A DNA stretch of 64,000 nucleotides from Leptolyngbya sp. NIES-3755 (GCA_001548435.1 AP017308.1:1807030-1871029), one strand, 5' to 3'; shown: positions 36,213-46,634, counted from the first letter of the stretch. Numbers and translations are program-made. The notes: generated by a model not told the origin, from the sequence alone.

Positions 36213-37079
36213 ATGGGCAAGGTCATTGCATTTGGATGGTACGGCGGCAAATTTAATCATCTCAACTGGCTTCTCCCGCTATTGCCAGAAGCGACTCATT
36301 ACTGTGAACCTTTTGCTGGCTCTGCGGCAGTCTTACTAAATCGTCCCCCTTCTCCTGTAGAGACTTACAACGATATTGATGGGGAAGTGGTGAATTTTTT
36401 CCGAATGTTGCGCGATCGACAAGATGAATTGATTCACGCGATCGGACTCACGCCATTTTCTAGAGAAGAACTCCGGATTGCTGCCGAAGAACCGACTGAG
36501 AATTTAACGGAACTCGAAAGAGCGCGGCGATTTTTCGTGAGAGCGCGGCAAGTCAGAACAGGTTTAGCGCAAACTGCCAGCGCAGGACGTTGGGCACATT
36601 GTAAATTAACCAGTCGGGCAGGGATGGCAGGAGCCGTTTCTCGTTGGCTTGGAAGTGTTGAAGGACTGTCTGAAATTGTGCAGCGGTTATTGCGGGTACA
36701 AATTGAGAATGCTTCTGCAATCGAGATCATCCAACGATACGACAGCGAGGAAACTCTTTTTTATTGCGATCCCCCTTATCCACATGACTCGCGAGGAGAT
36801 GCGAATGCTTACCGGTATGAAATGAGCGATCGTGATCATGAAAAACTAGCCGAAATGCTTCGATCTGTGAAAGGTAAAGTTGCGCTATCAGGCTATCATT
36901 GTAATCTTTTAGACACGCTCTACAAGGATTGGAACTGTGTTGATGCTCCGTCTAAACAGTGTATGTCTGTTAAACAGCCGCGAACAGAAGTGCTTTGGAC
37001 AAATTATGAAATTCCGGTCGTATGTCAGAACCCGCCGAAATCCTTGACAGAGCCTACCAACGCACTAACGCAAATCTAG
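36213..37079 (+). CDS. DNA adenine N6-methyltransferase (D12/Dam-like class)
   Basis: 288 residues from the ATG at 36213 (a TTG four codons earlier is in frame). The SAM-binding N-terminal FGWYGGK, motif I CEPFAGSAAVL and catalytic motif IV DPPY (residues 186-189, in FYCDPPYPHD) define a D12-class adenine methylase. It ends 58 bp inside the next gene, a restriction endonuclease, so it is the protective partner of an R-M system rather than an orphan. The site specificity is not readable from this protein. Confidence 0.9.
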   Translation: MGKVIAFGWYGGKFNHLNWLLPLLPEATHYCEPFAGSAAVLLNRPPSPVETYNDIDGEVVNFFRMLRDRQDELIHAIGLTPFSREELRIAAEEPTENLTELERARRFFVRARQVRTGLAQTASAGRWAHCKLTSRAGMAGAVSRWLGSVEGLSEIVQRLLRVQIENASAIEIIQRYDSEETLFYCDPPYPHDSRGDANAYRYEMSDRDHEKLAEMLRSVKGKVALSGYHCNLLDTLYKDWNCVDAPSKQCMSVKQPRTEVLWTNYEIPVVCQNPPKSLTEPTNALTQI

Positions 37080-38155
37080 AACATCCGATCATTCTGGATG
37101 CTGAAATTCGCGATCGTACAAACTACGTGGCTCGTAATCTTAAAAATCGTGCTGGAGTGCGATTGCTAATGGCGTGTTTGCTTGCGAAACTTCATCGTCC
37201 TCAAATCGACATCAGAAAACCTTACACAGAAATTGGTGATACTGATTCTTTTTCAGGCAGATCTTACGATGAGCGTTACATCACCGCTTTCATCAATCAA
37301 CACAATCTGCCCTGCAATAGCACGACTGCGTTTCTCACTCCTGCACTTCGCAATCGAAATGTAATCCTAACCCCAGAGATCAATTTGGTCGGTAAACCGC
37401 CGCAGTTGTATCAAGCGGTTCTGACACTTCTCGATGATGTGTATCGCGATCTGTTGACTCCAGAAGATTTGTTGGCTGAAATTGTACGATCGCTCCTGAT
37501 TGATAGAAATGAGCGACAACAAAGAATTGATGCTTTAGTTTCGGAACTGAGAACAATAGATGATGCTGTGCCTTTGTCCTCAGAAGATATCGTCAACTTG
37601 ATCGAAAAACATCTAAGCCTTAAGGGAACAAGTCGGCTTCCTGTTCTCGCGATCGCTGCCGCCTATCAGTCCGCCGAACGGTTTCTTGGAGAAAAAGTTC
37701 TCACCTTACAAGCTCACAATGCTGCTGATATTCAAACAGGTGCATTAGGTGATGTCGAAATTACATTGCTTGCTGACGATGAGGTTGTTACTAGCTACGA
37801 AATGAAGAACAAGCGGGTTACACGAGAAGATATCGATCGAGCCTTACAAAAATTGTCAGTCAGCAATAAGCGGATCGATAACTACATCTTTATCACAACT
37901 GAAGCGATCGACAGAGAGGTTCAAGAGTATGCTCGATCGATGTATCAAGAAACAGGCGGAATAGAATTCGTCGTACTGGACTACATCGGATTTATTCGCC
38001 ATTTCTTACACTTATTTCATCGCTTGAGAGGCAGTTTTCTAGAAGCTTATCAAACGCTTCTTCTAGCAGAGCCTCAAAGCGCTGTAAGCCAGCCTGTCAA
38101 AGAAGCCTTTTTAGCAATGAGGCAAGCCGCAGAAACCGGAATAGAAGACAGCTAA
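37022..38155 (+). CDS. Type II restriction endonuclease, SacI-like family
   Basis: 377 residues. Recognised from the family pattern [46 protein letters not shown] and [18 protein letters not shown], which I associate with the SacI-type endonuclease family. A possible PD-(D/E)xK site is GDVEI (D244) with YEMKNK (E260, K262). The ATG lies 58 bp upstream of the methylase stop in another frame and no later Met fits, so translation is coupled, delaying nuclease relative to methylase. Whether it cuts GAGCTC is unknown. It overlaps the end of uvrC by 4 bp. Confidence 0.8.
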   Translation: MSEPAEILDRAYQRTNANLEHPIILDAEIRDRTNYVARNLKNRAGVRLLMACLLAKLHRPQIDIRKPYTEIGDTDSFSGRSYDERYITAFINQHNLPCNSTTAFLTPALRNRNVILTPEINLVGKPPQLYQAVLTLLDDVYRDLLTPEDLLAEIVRSLLIDRNERQQRIDALVSELRTIDDAVPLSSEDIVNLIEKHLSLKGTSRLPVLAIAAAYQSAERFLGEKVLTLQAHNAADIQTGALGDVEITLLADDEVVTSYEMKNKRVTREDIDRALQKLSVSNKRIDNYIFITTEAIDREVQEYARSMYQETGGIEFVVLDYIGFIRHFLHLFHRLRGSFLEAYQTLLLAEPQSAVSQPVKEAFLAMRQAAETGIEDS

Positions 38156-40113
38156 GAAACAGCTTCCGAATTGGTTGCTTCTGGGATCTGATCGATATCC
38201 TCATCTCCCGGATGGAAGTATTGATAAATTTGCTTGGCAATCTGCATTCCAATTCCTGGAACGGTCGCCAACTGCTCTGGACTAGCTTCGCGAATGTAAT
38301 CGATCGACCGAAATTCCGCGAGTAACAACTTCTGCCGATGATGTCCCAAACCCGGAATCTCATCTAAGCTCGATCGACGCATTCGAGTGGTTCTTTGCTG
38401 ACGATGGAAACTCACTGCAAATCGGTGTGCTTCATCTCGTAAACGTCGCAATAATTGGACTCCAGGCTGTTCTGCATCAGTTTCGAGCGGGAACGATTCA
38501 CCCGGTAAAAAGATCTCTTCTCGCTGTTTTGCCAAACTCACAACTTTGATATCTTCGAGCAAGTTCATCTCACGCAGCACATTTACGACAGCCGAAAGCT
38601 GACCTTTTCCACCGTCGATCATCACCACATCTGGGAAATCAGAGAGCGTATTGGAATTGAGCGAGGAACTCTGAGAAGCCGGAACTAATGTCTCACCTTT
38701 CGCTTTCGCAGCAGCATACTTGCGGAATCGACGCGAGATCACTTCAGCCATACTTGCAAAGTCATCCGATCGACCCGATCGCACTTCTGGATTCTTGATC
38801 TTGTAGTGCCGATAATGCTGTTTTGCAGGCTGTCCATCGACAAAGACCACTTGAGACGCGACCGCATCTGAACCTTGAATATGCGAGATATCGTAGCCTT
38901 CGATTCGACGAGGTAGCTCTGGTAAGTCGAGGATTTCCGCCAAATCTTGCATCGCTTGAGTATTACGATCGGCAAATTTCTGAGTCCGGGCAAGCTCGAT
39001 CGCTGCATTGCGTTCAACCATTTCGATTAGTTCTGCTTTGGTCTGACGCTGAGGAGCCACAATCGAGACTTTCCGCCCTTTCGATTGGCTCAAGAATTCC
39101 GCCAGCATTTCACCCTCTGGTAACTCGTGCTGCACGAGAATTTCAGCAGGAATCTCCACCGGATCAACGGTTTGATAATGCTCTTCTAGAACGCGCTGAA
39201 GGATTGCACCAGGTTCCGCGTGGGCATCGGCAAAGAATCCTAAGCGTCCGACTAAGCGACCTGCACGAATTTGGAAGAGTTGGATGCAAGCGTGTTCTTC
39301 GTCTGCCGCCAGCGCGATCGCATCTCGCGAAACGGTGTCATCCGGTAAAGCAACCTTCTGCTCTGCACTGAGACTCTTCAATCCCGTAATCTGATCGCGC
39401 AATCTTGCTGCGTATTCAAAATTGAGATCTTCTGCTGCTTTCTCCATTTGAGCCGCTAACGATTCTTCCAATTCGCGGGTGCGTCCTTGGAAAATCATCG
39501 CCACCTTCTGAACAGTCTTGCGGTAATCCTCTGAGGTGATCATTGCCTGACACACACCCGGACAGCGACCAATATCGTAATTCAGACACGGACGATCCTT
39601 GAATAAGGGTTGTGGACGTTGGCGGAGTGGAAAAATTCGCTTGACTAAATGAAGCGTGGTGCGGAGAGTGCGGCTATCGACATAGGGACCGTAATAGCGA
39701 TCGCGCTCTTTCGCCATTCGTCGTTTGCGAGTAATAAAAATCCGTGGATACGGCTCTGACCAAGTAATACAGAGATAGGGGTACTTTTTATCGTCTTTCA
39801 GCAACACATTAAAATGCGGTTGATGCTGACGAATCAAGTTCGCCTCAAGCGCTAAGGCTTCTGCTTCGGTATCGGTCACAATCACTTCGATCTCGACCAC
39901 CTGACGCATCATCAGCGCAATTCGGGGGCGAGTATCGTGACCATTGAAATACGATCGTAATCGGGAGCGTAATCGTTTCGACTTACCAATGTAGAGAATT
40001 TGATCAGTACGATCGCGCATATAGTAAACCCCTGGCTCTTGAGGGATCTCTTTGAGCCGAGCTTCTAATCGTTCCGGATCGTCGATCAGCAGAGTCTGAG
40101 AGGAAACAGCCAC
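38152..40113 (-). CDS. uvrC: Excinuclease ABC subunit C
   Basis: 653 residues; makes both incisions in nucleotide excision repair with UvrAB. N-terminal GIY-YIG domain ([20 protein letters not shown] in parts, with the catalytic Tyr/Arg region), a Cys cluster [14 protein letters not shown] typical of UvrC, a UVR motif ([21 protein letters not shown] region), the RNase H-like domain ([21 protein letters not shown]) and C-terminal helix-hairpin-helix motifs ([24 protein letters not shown]). Full length. The R-M endonuclease gene runs into its 3' end. Confidence 0.97.
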   Translation of the reverse strand: MAVSSQTLLIDDPERLEARLKEIPQEPGVYYMRDRTDQILYIGKSKRLRSRLRSYFNGHDTRPRIALMMRQVVEIEVIVTDTEAEALALEANLIRQHQPHFNVLLKDDKKYPYLCITWSEPYPRIFITRKRRMAKERDRYYGPYVDSRTLRTTLHLVKRIFPLRQRPQPLFKDRPCLNYDIGRCPGVCQAMITSEDYRKTVQKVAMIFQGRTRELEESLAAQMEKAAEDLNFEYAARLRDQITGLKSLSAEQKVALPDDTVSRDAIALAADEEHACIQLFQIRAGRLVGRLGFFADAHAEPGAILQRVLEEHYQTVDPVEIPAEILVQHELPEGEMLAEFLSQSKGRKVSIVAPQRQTKAELIEMVERNAAIELARTQKFADRNTQAMQDLAEILDLPELPRRIEGYDISHIQGSDAVASQVVFVDGQPAKQHYRHYKIKNPEVRSGRSDDFASMAEVISRRFRKYAAAKAKGETLVPASQSSSLNSNTLSDFPDVVMIDGGKGQLSAVVNVLREMNLLEDIKVVSLAKQREEIFLPGESFPLETDAEQPGVQLLRRLRDEAHRFAVSFHRQQRTTRMRRSSLDEIPGLGHHRQKLLLAEFRSIDYIREASPEQLATVPGIGMQIAKQIYQYFHPGDEDIDQIPEATNSEAVS

Positions 40114-40237
40114 TTAAAACTTTATCTAAAAGGTTGATATTTAAATTTTAAATCAATCCTTGCGGTCGAGGGTGACGATCACCGAACCAACATGATTATA
40201 GTCAGATTATTCAGTACTAGACTTGTCACTCAATCCT

Positions 40238-40426
40238 ATGAATCTACAAGAGTTTGAGAGCCAAACTCGGAACAATATTGAACGAGCGCTCACCCAGTTA
40301 CAGACTGCGACTTTATTACTTTCTGCGCTCGAAATTCAGATTTTAGAATCGGGCGACACCGTAAAAAATTTAAGCTTAACGATCGAGCAATTTATCAATA
40401 CGAATCAAGATAGCGCCTCGGTCTAG
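40238..40426 (+). CDS. Small helical hypothetical protein (62 aa)
   Basis: From the ATG at 40238 it encodes 62 residues, acidic and mostly helical (RNNIERALTQLQTATLLLSALE; SLTIEQFINTNQ). No membrane or metal motif. A good terminator follows it, which supports expression. An in-frame TTG five codons upstream is possible. I do not recognise a family. Confidence 0.6.
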   Translation: MNLQEFESQTRNNIERALTQLQTATLLLSALEIQILESGDTVKNLSLTIEQFINTNQDSASV

Positions 40427-40449
40427 CTTTCACTCTCGTCCTCACGATT

Positions 40450-40481
40450 GGGAATCGGGCAAGTTCCGGTTCCCGGTTTTT
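40450..40481 (+). terminator. Rho-independent terminator
   Basis: GGGAATCGG and CCGGTTCCC (one G-T wobble) form a hairpin with a 7-nt loop, followed by GG and five T residues. It ends the small helical gene and abuts the convergent receiver gene. Confidence 0.85.
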
Positions 40482-40889
40482 CTATTCGGTCGATCGAATT
40501 AATTCTTCTCGAATCACCTGCTGCAATTCAAGCAGTCGAATCGGTTTGACCAAGTAACGCCGAGCGCCAAGATTAAGAGCGCGTTGCTGGTCTGCGATAA
40601 AGGCACGAGCCGACACCACAATGATGGGAATTTGGCTCCACTCTGGATTTTGCTGCACCTGTTCGAGAATGTCACAGCCATCAATATCAGGTAGTTTCAA
40701 ATCTAACAGCACCACTTGAGGCTGGAAATCTGTTAATGCTTGCTCAAAGCCTCTTCCAGCCGACAGCGCTAAAACACTGTAGCCCTGATAAATTAGATAG
40801 TCTTCGAGCAGCCTTCGATTCGGCTCATTGTCTTCAATCAGCAAAATTCGGATCGGTAGATTCGATCCTCGTTCTTGTTCAGTTGTCAT
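40482..40889 (-). CDS. Single-domain response regulator (CheY-like)
   Basis: 135 residues from the ATG at 40889 (a GTG four codons upstream is possible). One receiver domain: IEDNEPNRRLLEDYL, phosphoacceptor D63 (VLLDLKLPDIDG), Ser in VVSAR, Lys in LVKPIR. No output domain. Similar DivK/CheY-type receivers serve hybrid kinases in cyanobacteria; no kinase is adjacent here, so the partner is unknown. Confidence 0.9.
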   Translation of the reverse strand: MTTEQERGSNLPIRILLIEDNEPNRRLLEDYLIYQGYSVLALSAGRGFEQALTDFQPQVVLLDLKLPDIDGCDILEQVQQNPEWSQIPIIVVSARAFIADQQRALNLGARRYLVKPIRLLELQQVIREELIRSTE

Positions 40890-41076
40890 TCGCGTATGCA
40901 CCCTTGTTGACTACTATATTCGGTCAACGTGGAGAAATAGCGGGAGCAATTCACGGATTCAGATCGCTTTAAATCGCGATCGAATCGTGCGGGGTGCTCT
41001 ATGTATCAAATTTCACACGGTTATCTCAGCAAATCAAGTCTATCTGAGAAAAATTCGTAAATTTAAAGCGATCGAT

Positions 41077-43167
41077 CTAACTCAGAGGAGTCGATGATGA
41101 CAGTAGAACGGTTCGATCGACGGATTCCGGTTCGCCTAAAAGCACGATCGAACCATGAATCTGAGGCGCGATCTGAGCGGTCAAACTGTTTAATGCCAGT
41201 CCTCCTGCACTCATTAAGCGTTGAGCCGATTGCAAAATGAGTAAGTCTGAGGATTCAGCCGCAAGCGCGATCGCACGAATTCGATCGTCCTCTGGCACGA
41301 TTTGAATTTCAATGACAAGAGCAGGAATTTTCGCGGTGAGAAGTGATAATTGCGACTTGATCCAGGCAATTTTATTCGGCGAAGTTGCACGATCGCACAC
41401 ATGGAGTAGGGTGATCGTTCCATTTGTTTCAGTGGCGATACTGTGAGCAAACTGTAGAGCGGAAATCGATCGAGGAGTCGGATTCTCGATCGGGACTAAG
41501 ATTCGTCGGAATTCTCTTGGGGATTGAACTAAGCGAGCGACTGCCACCGGACAAGGAGCGGTACTGAGAACACGATTGACGACGGTTCTAAATAGACGCT
41601 CTCCTAATGCACTTTTGCGTCCCCAGCCCATCACAATCAAGTTTGTGCGCTGTTCGCGACTGGTGCGGGTGATTCCTTGAGCAACGTTGTCGTCAATTCG
41701 GAGCAAGGGTGAGACATCGACTCCATAATGCTCAGTTAATTCCGCCGCACGTTTTAGAAGAGATTCACTGTGATCGAGCCGATTCTGCATTTCAGATGAA
41801 TTGAGCGAAGACGAAGAAAGCGCGATCGCCAGTGGAATCAATCGACCGGAATGCGATCGTGTAATCAATGCCGCTAATTCGAGCAAATACGCTTCAGTTT
41901 TTGGGTTATAAACCGGAACTAAGACCGCTGTTTGACGGGTCCAAACGGGTGTGGGAAGGGTTGGCTCGATCGTGCTTAAAGTTTCAACTCGCAATTCATT
42001 TGCAAATCGAGCCGTGAGAATCGGACCCAATATCGAAGTCACCAACATCAAAACGATGACGCTATTGAGAACGCCTTCAGTGAGCAATCCAGCCCGATAT
42101 CCTACTAGAGTCGCCGCCAGAGTTGCCGCAACTTGAGGCAGAGAGAGCGATCCCATTACCATCATTTCTCGCCAGCTATAGCGATAAGTGAATTTTGCCA
42201 GAACAGCGGCTGCCATTTTGCTGAAAATCAAACCGACGACGATCGCAATGGTTAATCCCAACGATTTCGGCTCGGTCAAACTTTGAATAAATGCCGGGAC
42301 GCGAATCAGCAATCCCATATCCACAAAGAAGATCGGGATAAACAGAACGCTTCCCACAAATAGAACTTTCTCTTTGACTGGACTATTTCCGACGACTCGA
42401 TTTACCGCAAGCCCAGATAAGAACGCTCCGACAATTTTCTCAACTCCAATTAACTGCGCTCCCACTGAAGCAAGAAATACAGCCAGTAGAACAAATAGAA
42501 ATTGATTCCCTTCGTCGTTGCCTGTTCGTCTAAAGAATTCGCGTCCAGCCTTGTCGAATCCGAAGAGAATCACGATCGTATAAATTACCAACGATCCCAA
42601 AAGCGTGGTTAATTTCGCGATCGTAAAATCCCCGGCATGAATTCCCACACAAATCGCCAAGACCAGCAACGCACCAATATCCGTAAAGATCGTTGCCCCG
42701 ATCGTGACGGTCACCGCTTCATTCGTGACCACGCCTAATCGGCTGACGATCGGATAAGCGAGCAACGTATGAGACGCAAACAGCGAACCGATTAGAATTG
42801 CAGGATTCCAGTCAAATCCGAAAAATCGACCCACGATCGTTCCAGTAATCAGTGGAACCAAAAACGTATAAGTTCCAAACCCGATCGATCGATTGCGAGT
42901 CCGAGTAAATTGTTCGATATCAATTTCCAACCCTGCCACAAACATCAGATATACCAATCCGATATCTGAGAGCAGATTCATCGTTTCGGAATCCCCGTCA
43001 ATGATCCCTAATCCGTTTGAGCCAAGTAAAACGCCTGAAGCCAATAGCCCGACCAATCCCGGCACTCGAAGCCGCTCAAACAGAATTGGCACGATCAAAA
43101 TGACCGCCAGCAGAATTACAAACGAGACGATCGGTTCTTGCAATACGCCAGCGGTTAATAGAAACAT
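41077..43167 (-). CDS. Kef/NhaS3-type cation:proton antiporter with universal stress protein domains
   Basis: 696 residues from the ATG at 43167; the longer frame begins at a TTG. The N-terminal part (about 10-390) has 11 to 12 hydrophobic segments and CPA2 motifs (PGLVGLLASGVLLGSNGLG, GLVYLMFVAGLEID, FASHTLLAYPI, FTDIGALLVL with the conserved Asp). Two cytosolic USP-like domains follow (about 425-560, with VMGWGRKSALGERLF nucleotide-loop-like pattern, and about 565-690). Na+ or K+ exchange for protons in the membrane is expected; regulation by a nucleotide through the USP domains is inference. Confidence 0.9.
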   Translation of the reverse strand: MFLLTAGVLQEPIVSFVILLAVILIVPILFERLRVPGLVGLLASGVLLGSNGLGIIDGDSETMNLLSDIGLVYLMFVAGLEIDIEQFTRTRNRSIGFGTYTFLVPLITGTIVGRFFGFDWNPAILIGSLFASHTLLAYPIVSRLGVVTNEAVTVTIGATIFTDIGALLVLAICVGIHAGDFTIAKLTTLLGSLVIYTIVILFGFDKAGREFFRRTGNDEGNQFLFVLLAVFLASVGAQLIGVEKIVGAFLSGLAVNRVVGNSPVKEKVLFVGSVLFIPIFFVDMGLLIRVPAFIQSLTEPKSLGLTIAIVVGLIFSKMAAAVLAKFTYRYSWREMMVMGSLSLPQVAATLAATLVGYRAGLLTEGVLNSVIVLMLVTSILGPILTARFANELRVETLSTIEPTLPTPVWTRQTAVLVPVYNPKTEAYLLELAALITRSHSGRLIPLAIALSSSSLNSSEMQNRLDHSESLLKRAAELTEHYGVDVSPLLRIDDNVAQGITRTSREQRTNLIVMGWGRKSALGERLFRTVVNRVLSTAPCPVAVARLVQSPREFRRILVPIENPTPRSISALQFAHSIATETNGTITLLHVCDRATSPNKIAWIKSQLSLLTAKIPALVIEIQIVPEDDRIRAIALAAESSDLLILQSAQRLMSAGGLALNSLTAQIAPQIHGSIVLLGEPESVDRTVLLSSSTPLS

Positions 43168-43228
43168 TGAGAGCGTTACCCAAGCCAAAGCTAACAAGTA
43201 TCAAGTTTCAACTGAGCGCGGAATCCCT

Positions 43229-43891
43229 CTAGAGGTGAATTTGGCTCAGAATCACTCGGAGTCGATCGTAGTCGTCTTTGAGCAATAAACTCAGCATTCG
43301 ACCTGCTTGAACTAACCAAGCTCGATCGGCTTTTCTCAATTGGTATATCTCTCGAATTGCTGCTGCTGTCAAGGCATCGACTGGAGCACTTCCCACTTGC
43401 AGCAAGGTTCTCAAGAAATCAAGTTCATTACTAAATTCAACAATTTCTTTAGTATCGCAGGCATAAACAGCCTGGTGAATTTGTGGCGGACGAGGGGGTA
43501 AATGTTGATAAATCATTCCGCCTGTTGAGCCGTTCTTTTTATTTCCACCCGCTCGATAACCGACGATCGCGGATCGGAATTCCGTTCTCAGCATCGCGAA
43601 AATCTGCGGTTGTTGTTCGCGCAATTCAGCCAGTGACATTCCGAGCGCTCTTGCCCGGTGAACCGTATCGATCGGGCTAGTGGTCGCATGATAAACCACA
43701 GCGTAGATTAGATTACTCGATTCTTCGTCGATCGCTTTAACCCAACTTCCGAATGGAGGCATCACCGGAAACGAAAGATCGTCCGGCTCCAGACATTGCG
43801 AAAGAAATTCAGTCGTCGCCGTTTCGATCACTTCAGCGATGTGATTTGCAGGGCGATTCTGAGCGGAAAATTGAGGAAGTGGAAGGCGCAT
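43229..43891 (-). CDS. HAS-barrel domain protein (cyanobacterial)
   Basis: 220 residues. MRLPLPQFSAQNRPANHIAEVIETATTEF (in parts) followed by FGSWVKAIDEESSNLIYAVVYHA matches the HAS-barrel N-terminal domain found in cyanobacterial proteins and HerA-type ATPases, here without any ATPase. The rest is helical. I use ATG at 43891, preceded by GGAGGTGG about 15 bases upstream, instead of the TTG at 43918. Function unknown. Last gene of a minus-strand run after ndhS. Confidence 0.7.
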   Translation of the reverse strand: MRLPLPQFSAQNRPANHIAEVIETATTEFLSQCLEPDDLSFPVMPPFGSWVKAIDEESSNLIYAVVYHATTSPIDTVHRARALGMSLAELREQQPQIFAMLRTEFRSAIVGYRAGGNKKNGSTGGMIYQHLPPRPPQIHQAVYACDTKEIVEFSNELDFLRTLLQVGSAPVDALTAAAIREIYQLRKADRAWLVQAGRMLSLLLKDDYDRLRVILSQIHL

Positions 43892-43936
43892 AAGATTAGT
43901 ACAAATCCACCTCCACAATTTACCGCATTCGATCGC

Positions 43937-44128
43937 TTATTTTGTCGCTTTTCTCTTGGCATCGATCACTTCCAGTTCTGACATTCTGAAAGTCACGAGC
44001 TTATCCCAGTTGCCGCCCTCGAACAGTACCGCAACTTTGCCATCGGTAATTCGCTGAACGAGTCCTTGAAACCCGTAGTATGTATCATTTACATTCGTGA
44101 CGCGAACGGCTGAACCTGGTAAAAACAT
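43937..44128 (-). CDS. ndhS: NAD(P)H-quinone oxidoreductase subunit S
   Basis: 63-residue SH3-like protein that forms part of the ferredoxin-docking site of photosynthetic NDH-1, on the stromal/cytoplasmic side. The sequence [32 protein letters not shown] and the acidic-basic C-terminus match NdhS (CRR31 homologue) closely. It functions in cyclic electron flow. It lies downstream of rodA on the same strand with a 98-bp gap. Confidence 0.93.
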   Translation of the reverse strand: MFLPGSAVRVTNVNDTYYGFQGLVQRITDGKVAVLFEGGNWDKLVTFRMSELEVIDAKRKATK

Positions 44129-44226
44129 AACTCTTTGTCAAGTAGCTTCACCTATCAGTGTACAGGCGCGATCGACCCCTCTGTTATCGATTGTGCTCGA
44201 TTGAGCGATCGCGCTTCCCCAATGGT

Positions 44227-45501
44227 TCAGAACTTCGACTTCTGAAGGTTTGCAACCGATTCGACAAGTCCGATCGCCATAAAATTCATCAAGAGTGCCG
44301 CATTTCCGTGACTTAACCAAGGCAGAGGAATTCCCGTTACAGGCGACAAATTGATTGTCATGCCAATATTAATTGCTACTTGAAAGATAATCATCGAAAA
44401 CACGCCCACGGCAAGCAATGAGCCGAATTCATCTTTCGCGTTCTGAGCAATAATGAGCAATCGATAACAGATGAGCAAGTAGGCAGCCAGCACGAACATT
44501 GCACCCACAAAGCCTAACTCTTCCCCGATCGCGGTAAAAATAAAGTCGGTATGCTGCTCAGGAATAAAATCTCCTTGCGTCTGAGTTCCCCGAAATAGTC
44601 CACGTCCTGTGATCTCTCCAGCCCCGATCGCGATTCTCGACTGAATCAGGTGATAACCCGCTCCTAATGGATCTTGATCAGGATCAATAAACATCAGAAT
44701 CCGGGCTTTCTGATAGTCGTGCAGGACAAATTGCCATAAGACTTGTCCCAATCCACCTGCCACCAAATTAATTACAACTGGAACCAATGTGCCATACGTC
44801 TTCCACGGCAGCGTTTTCCAAGCCACCAATCCGACGACCCCGATCCAAAGCCCGATCGCACCAATTCCCAACGCTCCTTTTGTAATTAGCGTCGTAAATA
44901 GAACCGCTGAAATGACCGGAGACAAGAGCAACAAGAGCCATCCTGGGTTCGCATTTCCCCAGTACAACATCCCGATCGTAATCGCTCCAAACACAAGCGA
45001 CGTTCCCAAGTTTGGCTGTAAGAAAATCAGTATCCAGGGTAAAGCTGCGATCGATAAGACTTTAATCATCATTGGAATGGTCGAAGCCGATCGCTGATGA
45101 AGTACTGCCGCCAAAGTAATAATCGCGCCCAACTTGGCAAACTCTGAAGGCTGAATCCCAAATCCGAACAAGCCGAGCCATCGTTGTGCCCCTTTCGCCT
45201 CCAGTCCCATGACCATCACGAGCAGCAGCGAAACATTCGTCACCCCATAAATCCACCACTTCCAAGCCAGTAGTGCGTCGTAGCGCAATCGCGCCATCGT
45301 TAAGACGATAAAAGTTCCCGCACTACCAATTAAAAGATGAAAGATCCAATCTCGGCGCTCTGAATGCGCTAATTGAACACTGTGAACCATCACACCGCCC
45401 AAAGCTGTCAGCGCCAAAACTGCCCCGAAGAGATACCAGTCCATACCTTGCCAGGGTTGGAGCCAGGGACGAAGCCGAGAAGGAGACTTTTTCCGAAACA
45501 T
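44227..45501 (-). CDS. rodA: Rod-shape peptidoglycan polymerase RodA (SEDS)
   Basis: 424 residues with ten or so membrane helices. SEDS glycosyltransferase that polymerises peptidoglycan with a class B PBP during elongation. Signatures: GAQRWLGLFGFGIQPSEFAKLG, LQPNLGTSLVF, the catalytic-loop region QARILMFIDPDQDPLGAGYH-like (here DYQKARILMFIDPDQDPLG), GRGLFRGTQTQGDFIPEQHTDFIF in parts, and TGIPLPWLSHG. The last motif and QTQ/IPE form distinguish RodA from FtsW. It starts 10 bp after mrp. Confidence 0.95.
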   Translation of the reverse strand: MFRKKSPSRLRPWLQPWQGMDWYLFGAVLALTALGGVMVHSVQLAHSERRDWIFHLLIGSAGTFIVLTMARLRYDALLAWKWWIYGVTNVSLLLVMVMGLEAKGAQRWLGLFGFGIQPSEFAKLGAIITLAAVLHQRSASTIPMMIKVLSIAALPWILIFLQPNLGTSLVFGAITIGMLYWGNANPGWLLLLLSPVISAVLFTTLITKGALGIGAIGLWIGVVGLVAWKTLPWKTYGTLVPVVINLVAGGLGQVLWQFVLHDYQKARILMFIDPDQDPLGAGYHLIQSRIAIGAGEITGRGLFRGTQTQGDFIPEQHTDFIFTAIGEELGFVGAMFVLAAYLLICYRLLIIAQNAKDEFGSLLAVGVFSMIIFQVAINIGMTINLSPVTGIPLPWLSHGNAALLMNFMAIGLVESVANLQKSKF

Positions 45502-45511
45502 AGAAAATTAC

Positions 45512-46582
45512 TTATGCGAGGGCTGCAACCGATACTTTAGCAGCAATTTGCTGAGCTATCTGAGTTAACGCTTTCGCAGAGGCAGAATCCGGATCACCGA
45601 CCACGATCGGCACTCCTCGATCGCCGCCCTGACGCAGTGGAATCTCTAACGGAACACAACCCAATAGCGGAATGTTTAACTCAGTTGCGGTCCTTTCGCC
45701 CCCTGCGGAACCGAAGATGTCATATTGTCGATCGGGCATGTCAGGCGGAATGAAATAGCTCATATTCTCAACGATTCCCAACACTGGAACGTTTAGCTGT
45801 TGGAACATTTTCAAGCCGCGCCGAGAATCAAGCAGTGCCACCGTTTGCGGAGTCGTTACAATCACCGCTCCTGCCATTGGAACCGCCTGCGCTAATGTCA
45901 ATTGAGCATCCCCAGTTCCCGGTGGCATATCTACGATCAAGTAATCCAAATCGCCCCAAGTGACTTGATAGAGAAATTGGCGAATGACTCCATTCAACAT
46001 CGGACCGCGCCAGATCACGGGCTGGTCTTTGTCAATCAGAAATCCCATCGAAACGAGCTTTACACCGTGATTAAAAGCAGGTTCTAAGACTTCGCCTTCA
46101 GGAGTTTGACGGACTGCAACACCCGAACCTTCCAGACCTAACATGGTTGGCGCATTGGGTCCGTAGATATCAGCATCGATTAAGCCAACTTTTGCGCCTG
46201 CTTGCGCTAATGCCACCGCGACATTTACCGCGATCGAGCTTTTCCCGACTCCGCCTTTCCCACTCGAAATCGCGATGATATTCTTCACGCCATCGATTCC
46301 AGTGCGATCGGGCAATCCTTTCTGCTGTGGCGTTTCTGCGGTGACTTCCACTTCAACGGATTCTACGCCTGGAAGCGTTTTCACCGCTCGTTCACAGTCT
46401 TCCACGATGAATTGACGCAGCGGACAGGCGGGAGTCGTCAGAACGAGCGTGAAGCGAACTTTTCCTTGGTCGATCGACACATTCCGAATCATGTTCAACG
46501 CCACCAAACTTTTTTGCAGTTCAGGGTCTTGAACAGGTTTAAGGACTTCTAAAACGGATTCTGCGCTAAGAGTATCTAACAT
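45512..46582 (-). CDS. mrp: Mrp/ApbC-type Fe-S cluster carrier ATPase
   Basis: 356 residues. N-terminal MIP18/DUF59 domain (about 5-85, LEVLKPVQDPELQKSLVALN) fused to a ParA-like ATPase with deviant Walker A SGKGGVGKSSIAVN. The family delivers Fe-S clusters. In place of the C-terminal CxxC usually found after ENMSYF, this protein reads ENMSYFIPPDMPDRQYDIFG, so the cluster-binding pair is absent, as I recall for other cyanobacterial copies. Ten bp upstream of rodA, likely co-transcribed. Confidence 0.93.
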   Translation of the reverse strand: MLDTLSAESVLEVLKPVQDPELQKSLVALNMIRNVSIDQGKVRFTLVLTTPACPLRQFIVEDCERAVKTLPGVESVEVEVTAETPQQKGLPDRTGIDGVKNIIAISSGKGGVGKSSIAVNVAVALAQAGAKVGLIDADIYGPNAPTMLGLEGSGVAVRQTPEGEVLEPAFNHGVKLVSMGFLIDKDQPVIWRGPMLNGVIRQFLYQVTWGDLDYLIVDMPPGTGDAQLTLAQAVPMAGAVIVTTPQTVALLDSRRGLKMFQQLNVPVLGIVENMSYFIPPDMPDRQYDIFGSAGGERTATELNIPLLGCVPLEIPLRQGGDRGVPIVVGDPDSASAKALTQIAQQIAAKVSVAALA

Positions 46583-46634
46583 GAGCGTGTAAAAGATCGA
46601 TCAGGGTTGTTTCTCGATCTTACCGCCCGAAATG

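Noticed and set aside
38823-39371. 182-aa plus-strand frame within uvrC
   Set aside because: Antisense shadow of the well-supported uvrC gene.
43200-43228. N-terminal extension of the antiporter from a TTG
   Set aside because: The region before ATG 43167 adds only LALAWVTLS-type residues that are not needed for the first helix; ATG is the simpler start.
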